DNA of 64,000 nucleotides from Agrobacterium rubi TR3 = NBRC 13261 (GTDB taxonomy: Bacteria > Pseudomonadota > Alphaproteobacteria > Rhizobiales > Rhizobiaceae): NCBI RefSeq assembly GCF_000739935.1, contig NZ_BBJU01000006.1:1-64000 (forward strand), written 5' to 3'. Each line of letters starts with the position of its first letter. The first letter of the stretch is position 1. This document shows, in pieces, positions 35,934 through 45,347 of this stretch. The notes beneath the pieces were generated by a model. The model was not told the origin of the DNA. It was given only the letters and a program-made list of their open reading frames with translations, and did no database searches. The position numbers and the translations under genes were made by a program.

Positions 35934-36251
35934 ATGACAGGACTGGTACGCACAAGTGCCGACCTCGATCCGAGGCGCAGGCGGATTCTTTATCGGTGCT
36001 GGCATCGTGGCATCAGGGAAATGGACCTTGTTCTCGGCCAGTTTGCGGAAGAGAACATTGCTGATCTCTCGGATGAGCAACTGGACGAGCTTGAAATCAT
36101 CATGGACGAGGAAGATCAGGACCTCGTGCAGATGGTAACGGGCGCGCAGGCCATTCCTGAAAAATTCCAGACGCCGTTGTTCATGACGATCGTTTCCTAC
36201 CGCCCGGATTTCGATCTGGTCACTGCCCAGAACGGACACAGCCCAAAATGA
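35934..36251 (+). CDS. sdhE: succinate dehydrogenase flavinylation factor SdhE
   Basis: 105 residues. SdhE (YgfY/Sdh5) helps attach FAD covalently to the SdhA subunit of succinate dehydrogenase. The family motif R-G-x-x-E is present in CWHRGIREMDLVLGQF, preceded by RRRRILYR. LDELEIIMDEEDQDLVQMV is the second conserved helix. ATG 35934 has GAAGGA upstream. Its stop overlaps the mfd start (ATGATAG), so the two are co-translated. Confidence 0.95.
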   Translation: MTGLVRTSADLDPRRRRILYRCWHRGIREMDLVLGQFAEENIADLSDEQLDELEIIMDEEDQDLVQMVTGAQAIPEKFQTPLFMTIVSYRPDFDLVTAQNGHSPK

Positions 36252-39200
36252 TAGCCGGATTCGATGTCAGGCTGGTGGCATCGGCCGATACGCCGTTGAC
36301 CATTGGCAACGTGCCCTCCGGCACGGAAGCCTTTTTGCTCGCGGATTTGGCACGACAGGGCACGCCCGTGGCCTATGTGCTCTCCGATGGTCAGCGCGTG
36401 GCCGATCTGGAGCAGATGCTGGGCTTCGTTGCGCCTGACATTCCGGTTCTGACATTACCTGCCTGGGATTGCCTGCCCTATGACCGCGTGTCGCCCAGCG
36501 CGCATGTCTCGGCGCGCCGTCTTGCCACGCTTTCCGGCCTTATCCATCACCAGAAAAAGCCGCATCCGGCCATCGTACTCGTCACCGTCAACGCCATGCT
36601 GCAAAAGATGGCGCCGCGTGATGTGATCGAAAGTCTGGCCTTCTCGGCCAAGCCCGGCAATCAGATCCGCATGGATGACATCGCCGCCAGGCTGGAGCGC
36701 AACGGTTTCGACCGTGTGGCAACGGTGCGCGAAGTGGGCGAATTTGCCGTGCGCGGTGGCATTCTCGACGTGTTCGTGCCCGGCACGGAAGAGCCTGTGC
36801 GGCTGGATTTCTTCGGCGATACGCTGGAGAGCATCCGTACCTTCGATCCAGCCAGCCAGCGCACCATCGGCCAGGCGCGTTCGCTCGATCTGAACCCGAT
36901 GAGCGAAGTGACGCTGACACCGGATACGATCAGCCGTTTCCGCAAGAACTATCTCTCGTTGTTTGGCGCGGCGACACGGGATGACGCGCTCTATCAGGCC
37001 GTGTCCGAAGGCCGTCGTTATGCCGGTATGGAGCATTGGCTGCCGCTGTTTTACGAGCATCTGGAAACGGCCTTCGATTATCTCAAGGGCTTCCGCATCG
37101 TAACCGACCACACGGCGCGCGAGGCTGCTGTCGAACGCTCCAAGCTGGTGCATGATTATTTCGAGGCACGGCAACAATCCGGCCAGACGAAAGGCGCAAC
37201 GCAGGGCGCGCCCTACAAGCCCGTCTCGCCCAGCCAGATTTATCTCGGCGGCAAGAGCTTCGATGAGGCGCTGAACGCCGTCAACGCGGTGCGCCTGACG
37301 CCGTTCAACGAGCAGGATTCCAAGGACAAGCCGGTCGCGATGTTGGATGCCCATGTCGGTCCGCGCTGGGCAAAATCGCAGACGGAAAGTGAAAGCGAAG
37401 AACGCATCAATGTCTTCACGCTTGCTGTCAAGCACATTGCCGAGCGTCGCTCCAAGGGCTGGAAGGTTCTGATTACCGGTTGGTCCGAGGGTTCGCTCGA
37501 CCGCATGTTGCAGGTGCTGAACGAGCATGGGCTTGAGAACATCAAGACCATCCAGTCGTTCAAGGAAGTCGAAAAGCTCGGCAAGGGCGAGGCCGCCGCT
37601 GCGGTGCTGAGCCTGGAAGCCGGGTTTGAAACCGGCAATCTCGCCGTCATCGGTGAGCAGGATATTCTGGGCGACCGCATGGTGCGCCGTTCCAAGCGCC
37701 GCAAGCGCGGGGCGGATTTCATCTCGGAAGTCGCGGGGTTGGATGAAGGCTCGCTCGTCGTTCACGCCGAACACGGTATCGGGCGGTTCGTCGGTCTGCG
37801 CACCATCGAGGCTGCGGGTGCGCCGCGTGATTGTCTTGAGCTTCACTATGCCGATGAGGCCAAGCTGTTCCTGCCGGTCGAAAATATCGATCTTCTGTCG
37901 CGTTACGGCTCGGATGCGGCGGAAGCCAATCTCGACAAGCTGGGTGGCGGCGCATGGCAGATGCGCAAGGCCAAGCTCAAGAAGCGCCTGCTGGATATGG
38001 CGGGTGATCTTATCCGCATTGCCGCTGCGCGTATGGTTCGCCATGCGCCCGCGCTGATTGCGCCCGATGGCCTTTACGACGAATTCGCTGCCCGTTTCCC
38101 CTATGACGAGACGGAAGATCAGCTCAATGCCATCGAATCCGTTCGCGAGGATTTGGGTGCCGGTCGCCCGATGGACCGCCTTATCTGCGGTGACGTCGGC
38201 TTCGGCAAGACGGAAGTGGCGCTGCGCGCTGCCTTCCTGGCTGCCATGAACGGCGTGCAGGTGGCAGTCGTCGTGCCGACCACGCTCTTGGCGCGCCAGC
38301 ATTTCCGCACCTTCTCCGAACGCTTCCGTGGCTTGCCGATCCGCGTGCAGCAGGCCTCGCGCCTTGTTGGCACAAAGGAACTGGCGCTGACGAAAAAGGA
38401 AGTGGCCGAGGGCAAGACGGATATCGTCGTCGGCACCCACGCGCTGCTCGGCGCTGGCATCAATTTCGCCAATCTCGGCCTTCTCATCATCGATGAGGAG
38501 CAGCATTTTGGCGTGAAACACAAAGAGCGGCTGAAAGAGCTGAAGAGCGATGTGCATGTGCTGACACTGTCGGCCACGCCCATTCCGCGCACGCTTCAGC
38601 TTGCCATGACGGGCGTTCGGGAACTGTCCCTCATCACCACCGCACCGGTGGACCGCATGGCGGTGCGCACCTTCATCTCGCCGTTTGATGCGTTGGTCAT
38701 CCGCGAAACGCTGATGCGTGAGCATTATCGCGGTGGCCAGAGCTTCTATGTCTGCCCACGTCTTGCCGATCTCGCCGATATTCACGCCTTCCTGCAATCG
38801 GACGTGCCGGAACTGAAGGTCGCCGTTGCCCATGGCCAGATGGCGGCAGGTGAGCTGGAAGACATCATGAACGCCTTCTATGACGGCAAATATGATGTGC
38901 TGCTTTCCACCACCATCGTCGAGTCGGGTCTGGACGTGCCAACAGCCAACACGCTGATTGTCCACCGTGCCGATATGTTCGGTCTGGCGCAGCTCTATCA
39001 GCTGCGTGGTCGTGTCGGACGTTCCAAGGTTCGCGCTTTCGCGCTGTTCACGCTGCCGGTCAACAAGGTACTGACGACCATGGCGGAACGCCGCCTGAAG
39101 GTTCTGCAATCGCTCGATACGCTGGGTGCGGGCTTCCAGCTTGCCAGCCATGATTTGGATATTCGCGGCGCTGGCAATCTGCTGGGCGAAGAACAGTCCG

Positions 39201-39745
39201 GTCACATCAAGGAAGTCGGTTTCGAGCTTTACCAGCAGATGCTGGAAGAGGCCGTGGCCGAAGTGAAGGGCGAGGACGACGTCATCGACAGCGGCTGGTC
39301 GCCGCAGATTTCTGTCGGTACATCGGTCATGATCCCGGAAAATTACGTTCCGGATCTGCACCTGCGCATGGGCCTTTACCGTCGCCTCGGCGAGTTGACC
39401 GATCTGAACGAAATCGATGGCTTCGGCGCCGAGATGATCGACCGTTTCGGTCCGCTGCCGAAGGAAGTGCAGCACCTGCTCAAGATCGTCTACGTCAAGT
39501 CACTGTGCCGAACTGCCAATGTCGAAAAGCTGGATGCCGGTCCGAAGGGTGTCGTCGTGCAGTTCCGCAACAAGGAGTTCCCGAACCCTGCGGCACTGGT
39601 TGGCTACATCGCCAAGCAGGGCTCCATGGCGAAGATCAGGCCAGATCACAGCGTGTTCCTGACCCGCGATCTGCCGACTCCGGAGAAGCGTCTGGCAGGT
39701 GCTGCGATGGTGATGACGCAGCTGGCTGAACTGGCGAAATCCTGA
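36248..39745 (+). CDS. mfd: transcription-repair coupling factor Mfd
   Basis: 1165 residues. Mfd removes RNA polymerase stalled at DNA damage and recruits UvrA. The N-terminal UvrB-like part includes LPAWDCLPYDRVSPS and EFAVRGGILDVFVPG. The RNA polymerase interaction domain begins near DEGSLVVHAEHGIGRFVGL. The translocase has GDVGFGKTEVALRAA (Walker A), IIDEEQHFGVKHKERLK (DEEQ), LSATPIPRTLQLAM and TTIVESGLDVPTANTLI, then YQLRGRVGRSK. The C-terminal TRCF domain ends the protein. Full length; no missing motif seen. Confidence 0.97.
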   Translation: MIAGFDVRLVASADTPLTIGNVPSGTEAFLLADLARQGTPVAYVLSDGQRVADLEQMLGFVAPDIPVLTLPAWDCLPYDRVSPSAHVSARRLATLSGLIHHQKKPHPAIVLVTVNAMLQKMAPRDVIESLAFSAKPGNQIRMDDIAARLERNGFDRVATVREVGEFAVRGGILDVFVPGTEEPVRLDFFGDTLESIRTFDPASQRTIGQARSLDLNPMSEVTLTPDTISRFRKNYLSLFGAATRDDALYQAVSEGRRYAGMEHWLPLFYEHLETAFDYLKGFRIVTDHTAREAAVERSKLVHDYFEARQQSGQTKGATQGAPYKPVSPSQIYLGGKSFDEALNAVNAVRLTPFNEQDSKDKPVAMLDAHVGPRWAKSQTESESEERINVFTLAVKHIAERRSKGWKVLITGWSEGSLDRMLQVLNEHGLENIKTIQSFKEVEKLGKGEAAAAVLSLEAGFETGNLAVIGEQDILGDRMVRRSKRRKRGADFISEVAGLDEGSLVVHAEHGIGRFVGLRTIEAAGAPRDCLELHYADEAKLFLPVENIDLLSRYGSDAAEANLDKLGGGAWQMRKAKLKKRLLDMAGDLIRIAAARMVRHAPALIAPDGLYDEFAARFPYDETEDQLNAIESVREDLGAGRPMDRLICGDVGFGKTEVALRAAFLAAMNGVQVAVVVPTTLLARQHFRTFSERFRGLPIRVQQASRLVGTKELALTKKEVAEGKTDIVVGTHALLGAGINFANLGLLIIDEEQHFGVKHKERLKELKSDVHVLTLSATPIPRTLQLAMTGVRELSLITTAPVDRMAVRTFISPFDALVIRETLMREHYRGGQSFYVCPRLADLADIHAFLQSDVPELKVAVAHGQMAAGELEDIMNAFYDGKYDVLLSTTIVESGLDVPTANTLIVHRADMFGLAQLYQLRGRVGRSKVRAFALFTLPVNKVLTTMAERRLKVLQSLDTLGAGFQLASHDLDIRGAGNLLGEEQSGHIKEVGFELYQQMLEEAVAEVKGEDDVIDSGWSPQISVGTSVMIPENYVPDLHLRMGLYRRLGELTDLNEIDGFGAEMIDRFGPLPKEVQHLLKIVYVKSLCRTANVEKLDAGPKGVVVQFRNKEFPNPAALVGYIAKQGSMAKIRPDHSVFLTRDLPTPEKRLAGAAMVMTQLAELAKS

Positions 39746-39755
39746 CCAATATTGG

Positions 39756-39780
39756 ATCGCCGTTTCTTACGGCGATTTAA
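39756..39780 (+). terminator. terminator after mfd
   Basis: ATCGCCGT and ACGGCGAT pair perfectly around TTCTT, followed by TTAAT. It begins 10 bases after the mfd stop codon. Confidence 0.65.
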
Positions 39781-39877
39781 TCAAACGGACATCTGGCTGT
39801 AGGATTGAGAGGCATAATCTTGTTCTCATCGGCACGGCACTGTTTCGCCTGATGCCGTTGAACGAAGGAGCAGGACT

Positions 39878-40204
39878 ATGTTGACCACCATGAACAGGTT
39901 TGTCACCGCTGGTCTGGTTGCTTTGACAATTGCGGGCACCACAATTGCCACCACCAGCCAGGCAGAAGCACGTAACAATTTCGGACGCGGATTTGGCGCA
40001 GGTATCGCTGGAGCCGTCGTTGGCGGTGCGTTGATTGCGGGCGCGCGCAACTATTATGGCCCGCCAGCCTATAGCTACACACCCGTTTACAGCCAGCCCG
40101 TTTACGGCCCACCTGTGGTCTATGAGCCTGTCTATCACCGCTGCCATCTGGCATGGCGTCAGGATGGCTATGGCGACATGTATCGTGTGCGTGTCTGCAA
40201 TTGA
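39878..40204 (+). CDS. small exported Gly/Tyr/Pro-rich protein
   Basis: 108 residues. A signal peptide (about 1-30, ending in SQAEA) precedes a glycine-rich hydrophobic segment (GRGFGAGIAGAVVGGALI) and a Tyr/Pro/Val-rich repeat with Y-x-P-V-Y units. Two cysteines near the end (YHRCHLAWRQ and RVRVCN) could form a disulfide. It resembles BA14K-like and other small rhizobial envelope proteins, but the family was not verified. GAAGGAGCAGGACT precedes the ATG. Confidence 0.78.
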   Translation: MLTTMNRFVTAGLVALTIAGTTIATTSQAEARNNFGRGFGAGIAGAVVGGALIAGARNYYGPPAYSYTPVYSQPVYGPPVVYEPVYHRCHLAWRQDGYGDMYRVRVCN

Positions 40205-40224
40205 TGGAGCCGGGGACGGGCTGA

Positions 40225-41169
40225 TCAGTCCGTCTTATCCTCATCACTCTCCGGTGTCATCGCGACGGCAACATTCTGGTCTGCCGCCGCAATCGATGTG
40301 GGCAGAGCGACATGTCTCTGACGCTCGCGGATGAGCGTGATCAGCCCGGAGCCGATGATGAGGGCGATGCCCACCAGCATCCAGCCATCAACACCATCTC
40401 CGAAAATCAGATAACCGAACAGAATGGCCCAGAGCATCTGGCTATATTGCGTCGGCCCGATGACGGCTGCTGGCGCATATTTCGCCGCATACATGACCAG
40501 CCCGTTGGCGACAGCACCGAGAAGGCCGTAACCGGCCAGAAACATCCACTGCTGCGCATTGGGCGGTGTGAACGACGATGTCATCGCCACACCGCAAATC
40601 ACCAGCGTTCCCAGCAACCCCGCACCATAGAGCGAGATGTTCTTTTCCGATGGCCCCATGGCGCGGAAGATGACGATGGAAATCGCACCGCAGAGACCGG
40701 CAACGATGGCCGCGAAATGGCCAGTCGACAGCTCACGGAAACCGGGTCTCAAGATGACAAGAACACCCGCAAAGCCGATGATGACGGCAGACCAGCGTTT
40801 GATACCGACCTGCTCCTTCAGGAACAGAACCGACATCATGGTGACGAAAGCGGGCAACAGGAAGATAAGCGCAAAGGCTTCCGCCATGGAAAGATGGGTG
40901 AAAGCCGTGACCGAGGTGATGGCGCCGAGGCCGGATGACACGAAACGCAACAGCCACAGTGGGCGGTTGGTGGTGCGCACGATGTCGCGCCAGTCGTCAT
41001 TGCGCTTGCGGATGAAGGGCAGGGCGCAGAGCCCGAACAGCGCGCCGAAGAAGGCGGATTGAATGGGCGACAATTGCCCTTCGATGAGCTTCACGCTCGC
41101 ATCGCTCCAGGCGTAGGCCGCAAAGGCTGCGAATGCGAGCAGAATGCCCTTCAACGTGCTATCGGACAC
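40225..41169 (-). CDS. EamA/DMT-family transporter
   Basis: 314 residues with ten predicted membrane helices in two EamA repeats (about 5-140 and 150-285). The first helix region LLAFAAFAAYAWSDASVKLI, the end-of-repeat GFAGVLVILRPGF and the second-half YSQMLWAILFGYLIFGD are typical. DMT proteins export or import small metabolites; substrate not predictable here. The hydrophilic C-terminal tail ends in PESDEDKTD. Confidence 0.92.
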   Translation of the reverse strand: MSDSTLKGILLAFAAFAAYAWSDASVKLIEGQLSPIQSAFFGALFGLCALPFIRKRNDDWRDIVRTTNRPLWLLRFVSSGLGAITSVTAFTHLSMAEAFALIFLLPAFVTMMSVLFLKEQVGIKRWSAVIIGFAGVLVILRPGFRELSTGHFAAIVAGLCGAISIVIFRAMGPSEKNISLYGAGLLGTLVICGVAMTSSFTPPNAQQWMFLAGYGLLGAVANGLVMYAAKYAPAAVIGPTQYSQMLWAILFGYLIFGDGVDGWMLVGIALIIGSGLITLIRERQRHVALPTSIAAADQNVAVAMTPESDEDKTD

Positions 41170-41224
41170 GGAAACACCTGGAACTATTAGGGGCCGGAAA
41201 TCGACAGCGGGGAGGCGCTGACGA

Positions 41225-41896
41225 TCAGTTCATTGCCCTATGCTCTTCCAGCTTCATTCTGGCAATATCCCGCAGTGCATTAATCAGCACTTCCTTGCTT
41301 TGCGCACCGCTGACCGCATATTTCTGGTCGAGAATGAAGAAGGGTACGCCCGAAACACCCATCTGCTGGGCCGCGTCGATTTCCGCAACGACCGTGTCCT
41401 TGTCCGCGTCGGAGGCGAGCAGCTTCTCCACGACGTCGCGGTTCATCCCGGCCTTTTCACCGATATCGGCCAGCACGGTGTGGTCACCGATGTTGAGGCC
41501 TTCCTCGAAATTGGCGCGGAACAGTTCGTTCACGACCTTGTCCTGAAACTCGCGTCCCTCGGCATGGGCCCAGAGCGACAGGCGGTGGGCATCCAGCGTG
41601 TTGGGGCCAACCTTGATGGCGTCGAAATCGAAGGCGATGCCGACTTCCTTGCCAAGTTGCGTCAGCATCTCGTGCGCTTGCTCGACCTTTTCCTTGCCGC
41701 CCAGCTTCTTTTCAAGCTCGGCCTTCTGGTCAACGCCTTCAGGAGGGTAATCCGGGTTCAGGCGATAGGGACGCCAGTTCACATCGACGCTGACCTCATC
41801 GAGAATTTCGGCCAGCGCCAGATCGAGCCGCGCCTTGCCGAGATAGCACCACGGGCAGACCATGTCCGAGACGACGTCGATAACAATGCGTTGCAT
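41225..41896 (-). CDS. FrnE-like DsbA-family oxidoreductase
   Basis: 223 residues, no signal peptide, so cytoplasmic. The thioredoxin-fold active site is CPWC in DVVSDMVCPWCYLGKARLD, the FrnE subgroup pattern. An inserted helical domain spans about 60-170, and the cis-Pro loop is GVSGVPFFILDQKYAVSGAQ (quoted in parts: GVPFFI). FrnE relatives act in polyketide synthesis or oxidative-stress tolerance. GGGAAG precedes the ATG. A short gap separates it from the DMT gene on the same strand. Confidence 0.93.
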   Translation of the reverse strand: MQRIVIDVVSDMVCPWCYLGKARLDLALAEILDEVSVDVNWRPYRLNPDYPPEGVDQKAELEKKLGGKEKVEQAHEMLTQLGKEVGIAFDFDAIKVGPNTLDAHRLSLWAHAEGREFQDKVVNELFRANFEEGLNIGDHTVLADIGEKAGMNRDVVEKLLASDADKDTVVAEIDAAQQMGVSGVPFFILDQKYAVSGAQSKEVLINALRDIARMKLEEHRAMN

Positions 41897-41991
41897 GGTA
41901 CTTCCCTTTCAGACCCGAAAATATCCGCTTCATCTAGGGGCGTTGCCGCGCTCGCGCAAGGCGTTACCTCAAGAGAACCATGTCGCGCGCC

Positions 41992-43818
41992 TCATTGAGC
42001 GCGTGCATCCCACCATGTGCTTTTCTGGTTGCCCAGAAGCGGCGTGGTCTCGGGCCGCTCGATATATTTCCACCGCGCCACCCACTGCGCACCGATGTAA
42101 TAGAGCGGAATGATGTAGTGGCCTGCGGTCAGCAGCCGGTCATAGGCGCGGACGGCGGCCTGAAAATCCTCGGTCGAGCGCGCCTGCAAAAGCGCCTCCA
42201 GCATACGGTCCACGTCAGGATCGGCAACACCCGCATAGTTGAAGCTGCCATTGGCATCGCGCGAATCAGAGCCCCAGCGGTTGAGCTGTTCTGCCCCCGG
42301 CGACAGCGAGGAGGGCAGCGAGCGGATGATCATGTCATAGTCAAAGCTGTTGGAGCGGGCCTGATATTGCCCGTCATCGACGGAGCGGATGGCCATATCG
42401 ACGCCGATCAGCTTTAGAGAGCGTTGATAGGCAAGTGCGATCCGTTCCTGTGCGGGGTTCTGTGTCATGATTTCGAAGGCCAGCGGGCGGCCCTTTGCAT
42501 CCGACATCTTGCCGCTTTTGATCGTGTAACCGGCCTCTTTCAGCCTATCGACGGCGAGTTTCAGCACCTTTCGGTCGGCACCGGAGCCGTCTGTCACGGG
42601 CATGGCGTAGGTGCCAGCCAGCAATGCAGGCGGAAGTTTCTTGGCGGCATCGCCCAGCAGCGCAAGTTCACGTGCATCCGCCGCGTTGCCGAAAGCACCG
42701 AGCGCAGAATTCTGCCAATAGCTTTGCGTTCGCTGGAAGGCACCGCCCAGAATGTTGCGGTTCATCCACTCGAAATCGAGCGCATAGGATAGACCTTCGC
42801 GCACTTTCTCATCGGCAAAGATGGCGCGTCGCGTGTTGAAGACGAGGCCGAACATGCCCGATGGCAGGCGCGATTCGAAAACGTCGCGGGCAATGTCTCC
42901 GCGATGCACCGCCGGGAAATTGTAAGCCTGACCCCAATGTGATGAGTCGGCTGAACCATTGATGGCATCGCCTTCGGGGTAGATGTCAATATCGCCTTTC
43001 TTGAAGGCCTCGAACATCGTCGTGACCTGTAGGAAATAGAGAATGCTGATCTCGTCGTAGTTATCAGAGCCGACCTTGGACGGCACATCCTTGCCCCAGT
43101 AATCAGGGTTACGCTCCCAAACCACACGCTCTCCGGGGCGCAGGGTTTTGATTCGGTAAGGACCAGAGCCGACCACGGGGCCAAGGCCGCCTTGCTCGAA
43201 TGTCGCCTGATCAATGGCATGCTTCGGCAGGATCGGCGTCGAGGACGCCAGAATGAGTGGCGTTTCGCGATTGGCATTTTCGTTGAAGGTAAAGCGCACA
43301 CCGTGCTCGCCGATCTTCTCCATCTTCGCCACGCCGTTCAGGCGGCTGTTGAAGGGCGGGCGGCTTTTTTCCTTCAAAAGATTGAAGGTGAAGATCACAT
43401 CATCGGGCGTGACAGGCTGGCCGTCCTGCCATTTGGCTTTCGGATTGATGTTGAACTGGATGTAGGTGCGGTCGTCATCCCATTCGGCGGTTTCCGCCAG
43501 CAGGCCATAGAGCGAGAAGGGTTCGTCGTTGGACCGCTGCATCAGCGGCTCATAGAGCAGATTGCCGAATTCCGGGTCCCACACGCCGCGTGCGGTGGTG
43601 CGCATGCCCTTCAAAACAAAGGGATTGAGGCTGTCGAAGGTGCCAACGACGCCGTAGGAAATGCGGCCACCTTTTTTCACGTCCGGCTTCACATAGGGAA
43701 AGTTCTTATAGTCGGCGGGCAGGGCGACCGTGCCATGCATCGAAATCCCGTGGAGTGGTTCCGCCATCGCCAGACCTGAAAAAAGAAGGGCGGGGATGAA
43801 CGCCAAAAGGCTTCGCAT
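41992..43818 (-). CDS. extracellular peptide-binding protein, family 5 (YejA-like)
   Basis: 608 residues. A signal peptide (MRSLLAFIPALLFSGLAMA) precedes an SBP_bac_5 protein. HGISMHGTVALPADYKNFPY and KKGGRISYGVVGTFDSLNPF are close to YejA-type proteins. AKWQDGQPVTPDDVIFTF is the family signature, and later blocks FNTRRAIFADEKVREGLSYA and DFEWMNRNI follow. These proteins capture oligopeptides or peptide-linked compounds such as microcin C for an ABC importer. No permease or ATPase genes are next to it, so it is an orphan binding protein here. The start was chosen to begin the signal peptide. Confidence 0.92.
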   Translation of the reverse strand: MRSLLAFIPALLFSGLAMAEPLHGISMHGTVALPADYKNFPYVKPDVKKGGRISYGVVGTFDSLNPFVLKGMRTTARGVWDPEFGNLLYEPLMQRSNDEPFSLYGLLAETAEWDDDRTYIQFNINPKAKWQDGQPVTPDDVIFTFNLLKEKSRPPFNSRLNGVAKMEKIGEHGVRFTFNENANRETPLILASSTPILPKHAIDQATFEQGGLGPVVGSGPYRIKTLRPGERVVWERNPDYWGKDVPSKVGSDNYDEISILYFLQVTTMFEAFKKGDIDIYPEGDAINGSADSSHWGQAYNFPAVHRGDIARDVFESRLPSGMFGLVFNTRRAIFADEKVREGLSYALDFEWMNRNILGGAFQRTQSYWQNSALGAFGNAADARELALLGDAAKKLPPALLAGTYAMPVTDGSGADRKVLKLAVDRLKEAGYTIKSGKMSDAKGRPLAFEIMTQNPAQERIALAYQRSLKLIGVDMAIRSVDDGQYQARSNSFDYDMIIRSLPSSLSPGAEQLNRWGSDSRDANGSFNYAGVADPDVDRMLEALLQARSTEDFQAAVRAYDRLLTAGHYIIPLYYIGAQWVARWKYIERPETTPLLGNQKSTWWDARAQ

Positions 43819-44142
43819 GGTAATTGTCCTGTCACATTCGGGCTGTCTCATCACGGCATTGCTACGTTGGCCAAACGCCGCCCGTCTTGTATTGATTCCC
43901 GCGGGAATGTATCACACCCAACTATGGCAGGCATCCGACCACGGAAAATCTGTCGGGGCTCAAGAAAAGTTGAAAGAAGTGCTGGATATCGCACTCAACG
44001 GGATGTAACAGGGTTGCCGAAACCGTCGGGTCACGCATTTGCCTCATTTAAACGACAGTGGAACGGGCAGACGGATACCGATGATGTTGAGCAGTTCGTC
44101 CCGTTCTGCTTCGCATAAGAAAATTCAGGAGACGGAACTCTT
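43819..44142. other. divergent intergenic region with a 14-bp perfect palindrome
   Basis: 324 bases between the YejA-like gene (minus) and ialB (plus). No coding sequence is convincing. ATTCCCGCGGGAAT at 43895-43908 is a perfect palindrome, placed about 77 bases upstream of the binding-protein start and about 235 bases upstream of ialB. Confidence 0.5.
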
Positions 44143-44799
44143 ATGATGCAATTCGCAAACACATTTACCCGCGCAGGCTTGTCTGCTCTCGTTCTTTCGC
44201 TGGGTGCCGTGTCTGCACCAGCCGTATCGCAGGCTCAGCAGGCTGCTCCTGCGGCAGGTGGTGCCGGTGCACCTCCGCTTGGCTGGTTCAAGACTTGCAG
44301 CAAGCAGGAAGACAATGATGTTTGCGTTGTGCAGAACGTTGTTCTCGCCCAGAACGGCCAGATGATCACGGCTGTTGGCCTCATCAGCGTCGAAGGCAAG
44401 GTCAACCGCAAGCTGCTTCAGGTTTCGGTTCCAACTGCACGCCTGCTGCCTCCTGGCGTCATGATGCAGATCGATGGTGCCAAGGGCCAGAAGCTCGATT
44501 ACGCCGTCTGCCTTCCAGACAAGTGCACGGCTGAAGTGCCTTTGACGGACGCGATGATTGCCAGCATGAAGAAGGGCACGGAAATCGTGTTCACCTCCAT
44601 CAACTTCCGTCGCGCGCCAAACCCGATCAAGATCGCTCTCAGCGGCTTCACCGGTGCTTATGACGGCCAGCCGATCACGCAGTCGCAGCTTGCTGAAAGC
44701 CAGCGTTCCCTCCAGGAAGGCATGCAGAAGAAGGCTGAAGAGGCTCGCAAGAAGCTCGAAGCCGCTCAGGACGCAGCAAAGTCCAAGCCTGCTAACTAA
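44143..44799 (+). CDS. invasion-associated locus B (IalB) family protein
   Basis: 218 residues. A signal peptide of about 30 residues (ending in AVSQAQQ) is followed by the IalB domain with WFKTCSKQEDNDVCVVQN, GVMMQIDGAKGQKLDYAVC and LPDKCTAEV. The four cysteines probably form two disulfides in the periplasm. The C-terminal 35 residues are a charged helix (QKKAEEARKKLEAAQDAAK). IalB was first linked to erythrocyte invasion in Bartonella, but the family is widespread in free-living and plant-associated alphaproteobacteria, and its role there is unknown. Confidence 0.92.
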   Translation: MMQFANTFTRAGLSALVLSLGAVSAPAVSQAQQAAPAAGGAGAPPLGWFKTCSKQEDNDVCVVQNVVLAQNGQMITAVGLISVEGKVNRKLLQVSVPTARLLPPGVMMQIDGAKGQKLDYAVCLPDKCTAEVPLTDAMIASMKKGTEIVFTSINFRRAPNPIKIALSGFTGAYDGQPITQSQLAESQRSLQEGMQKKAEEARKKLEAAQDAAKSKPAN

Positions 44800-44812
44800 G
44801 ACATTCGACATT

Positions 44813-44847
44813 AAAAAACCGGCCTGAGATTTCAGGCCGGTTTTTTG
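44813..44847. terminator. bidirectional terminator between ialB and hspQ
   Basis: AAAAAACCGGCCTGA, loop GATT, TCAGGCCGGTTTTTT. The A- and T-tracts allow termination for both converging genes. Confidence 0.93.
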
Positions 44848-44871
44848 TTGTTCAGATTTCAGATCTGACGG

Positions 44872-45201
44872 TCAGTGCGTCATCGCTGACTTTGCCCGCA
44901 GCACACCGTTGGGAGTGGTGTCGAATATGCGGGAAATATTCGGGTTCCGCAGAGGCTGGTCACTCTCGTCATGAACGAGGTTCTGCTCCGATACGTAAGC
45001 GACATATTCGGATTCGTCGTTTTCAGCCAGAAGGTGGTAAAATGGCTGGTCGCGATCCGGGCGGATTTCCTTCGGGATGGCGTTCCACCACTCCTCCGTG
45101 TTCGAATATTCCGGGTCTACGTCGAATACCACACCGCGGAACGGAAACACCCTGTGGCGAACAACCTCGCCAATCGTAAACTTTGCGTCTCTTTGTTTCA
45201 T
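44872..45201 (-). CDS. hspQ: heat shock protein HspQ (YccV-like)
   Basis: 109 residues. Signatures are KFTIGEVVRHRVFPFRGVVF, DVDPEYSNTEEWW, QPFYHLLAENDESEYVAYVS and the closing NLVHDESDQPLRNPNI. In E. coli HspQ is a Lon specificity enhancer and was described as a hemimethylated-DNA binder. The start is ATG 45201, with AAAGGA upstream; a GTG nine bases earlier is too close to that site. It converges on ialB. Confidence 0.92.
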   Translation of the reverse strand: MKQRDAKFTIGEVVRHRVFPFRGVVFDVDPEYSNTEEWWNAIPKEIRPDRDQPFYHLLAENDESEYVAYVSEQNLVHDESDQPLRNPNISRIFDTTPNGVLRAKSAMTH

Positions 45202-45310
45202 GGCATGCACATCCTTTCCCCATACAATTTGGGGGCTGGATAAAAAATATCAAGATATCGGGTTGCAACACCGCATTTTGTTGATTGCATCCGGCACGTC
45301 ACCCAAAAGA

Positions 45311-45338
45311 AAAAAGGCGCCCCGAGAGGCGCCTTTTA
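45311..45338. terminator. terminator after glnA
   Basis: AAAAGGCGCC, loop CCGAG, AGGCGCCTTTT (minor offset) about 10 bases downstream of the glnA stop. A- and T-tracts on both sides make it usable in both directions. Confidence 0.88.
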
Positions 45339-45347
45339 AATTCACTA

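Noticed and set aside
36455-39475. A minus-strand open frame of about 1006 codons opposite mfd
   Set aside because: It is a shadow of the GC-rich mfd gene: composition is His/Arg/Gln-rich and unlike any protein family, and the plus strand encodes a full Mfd.
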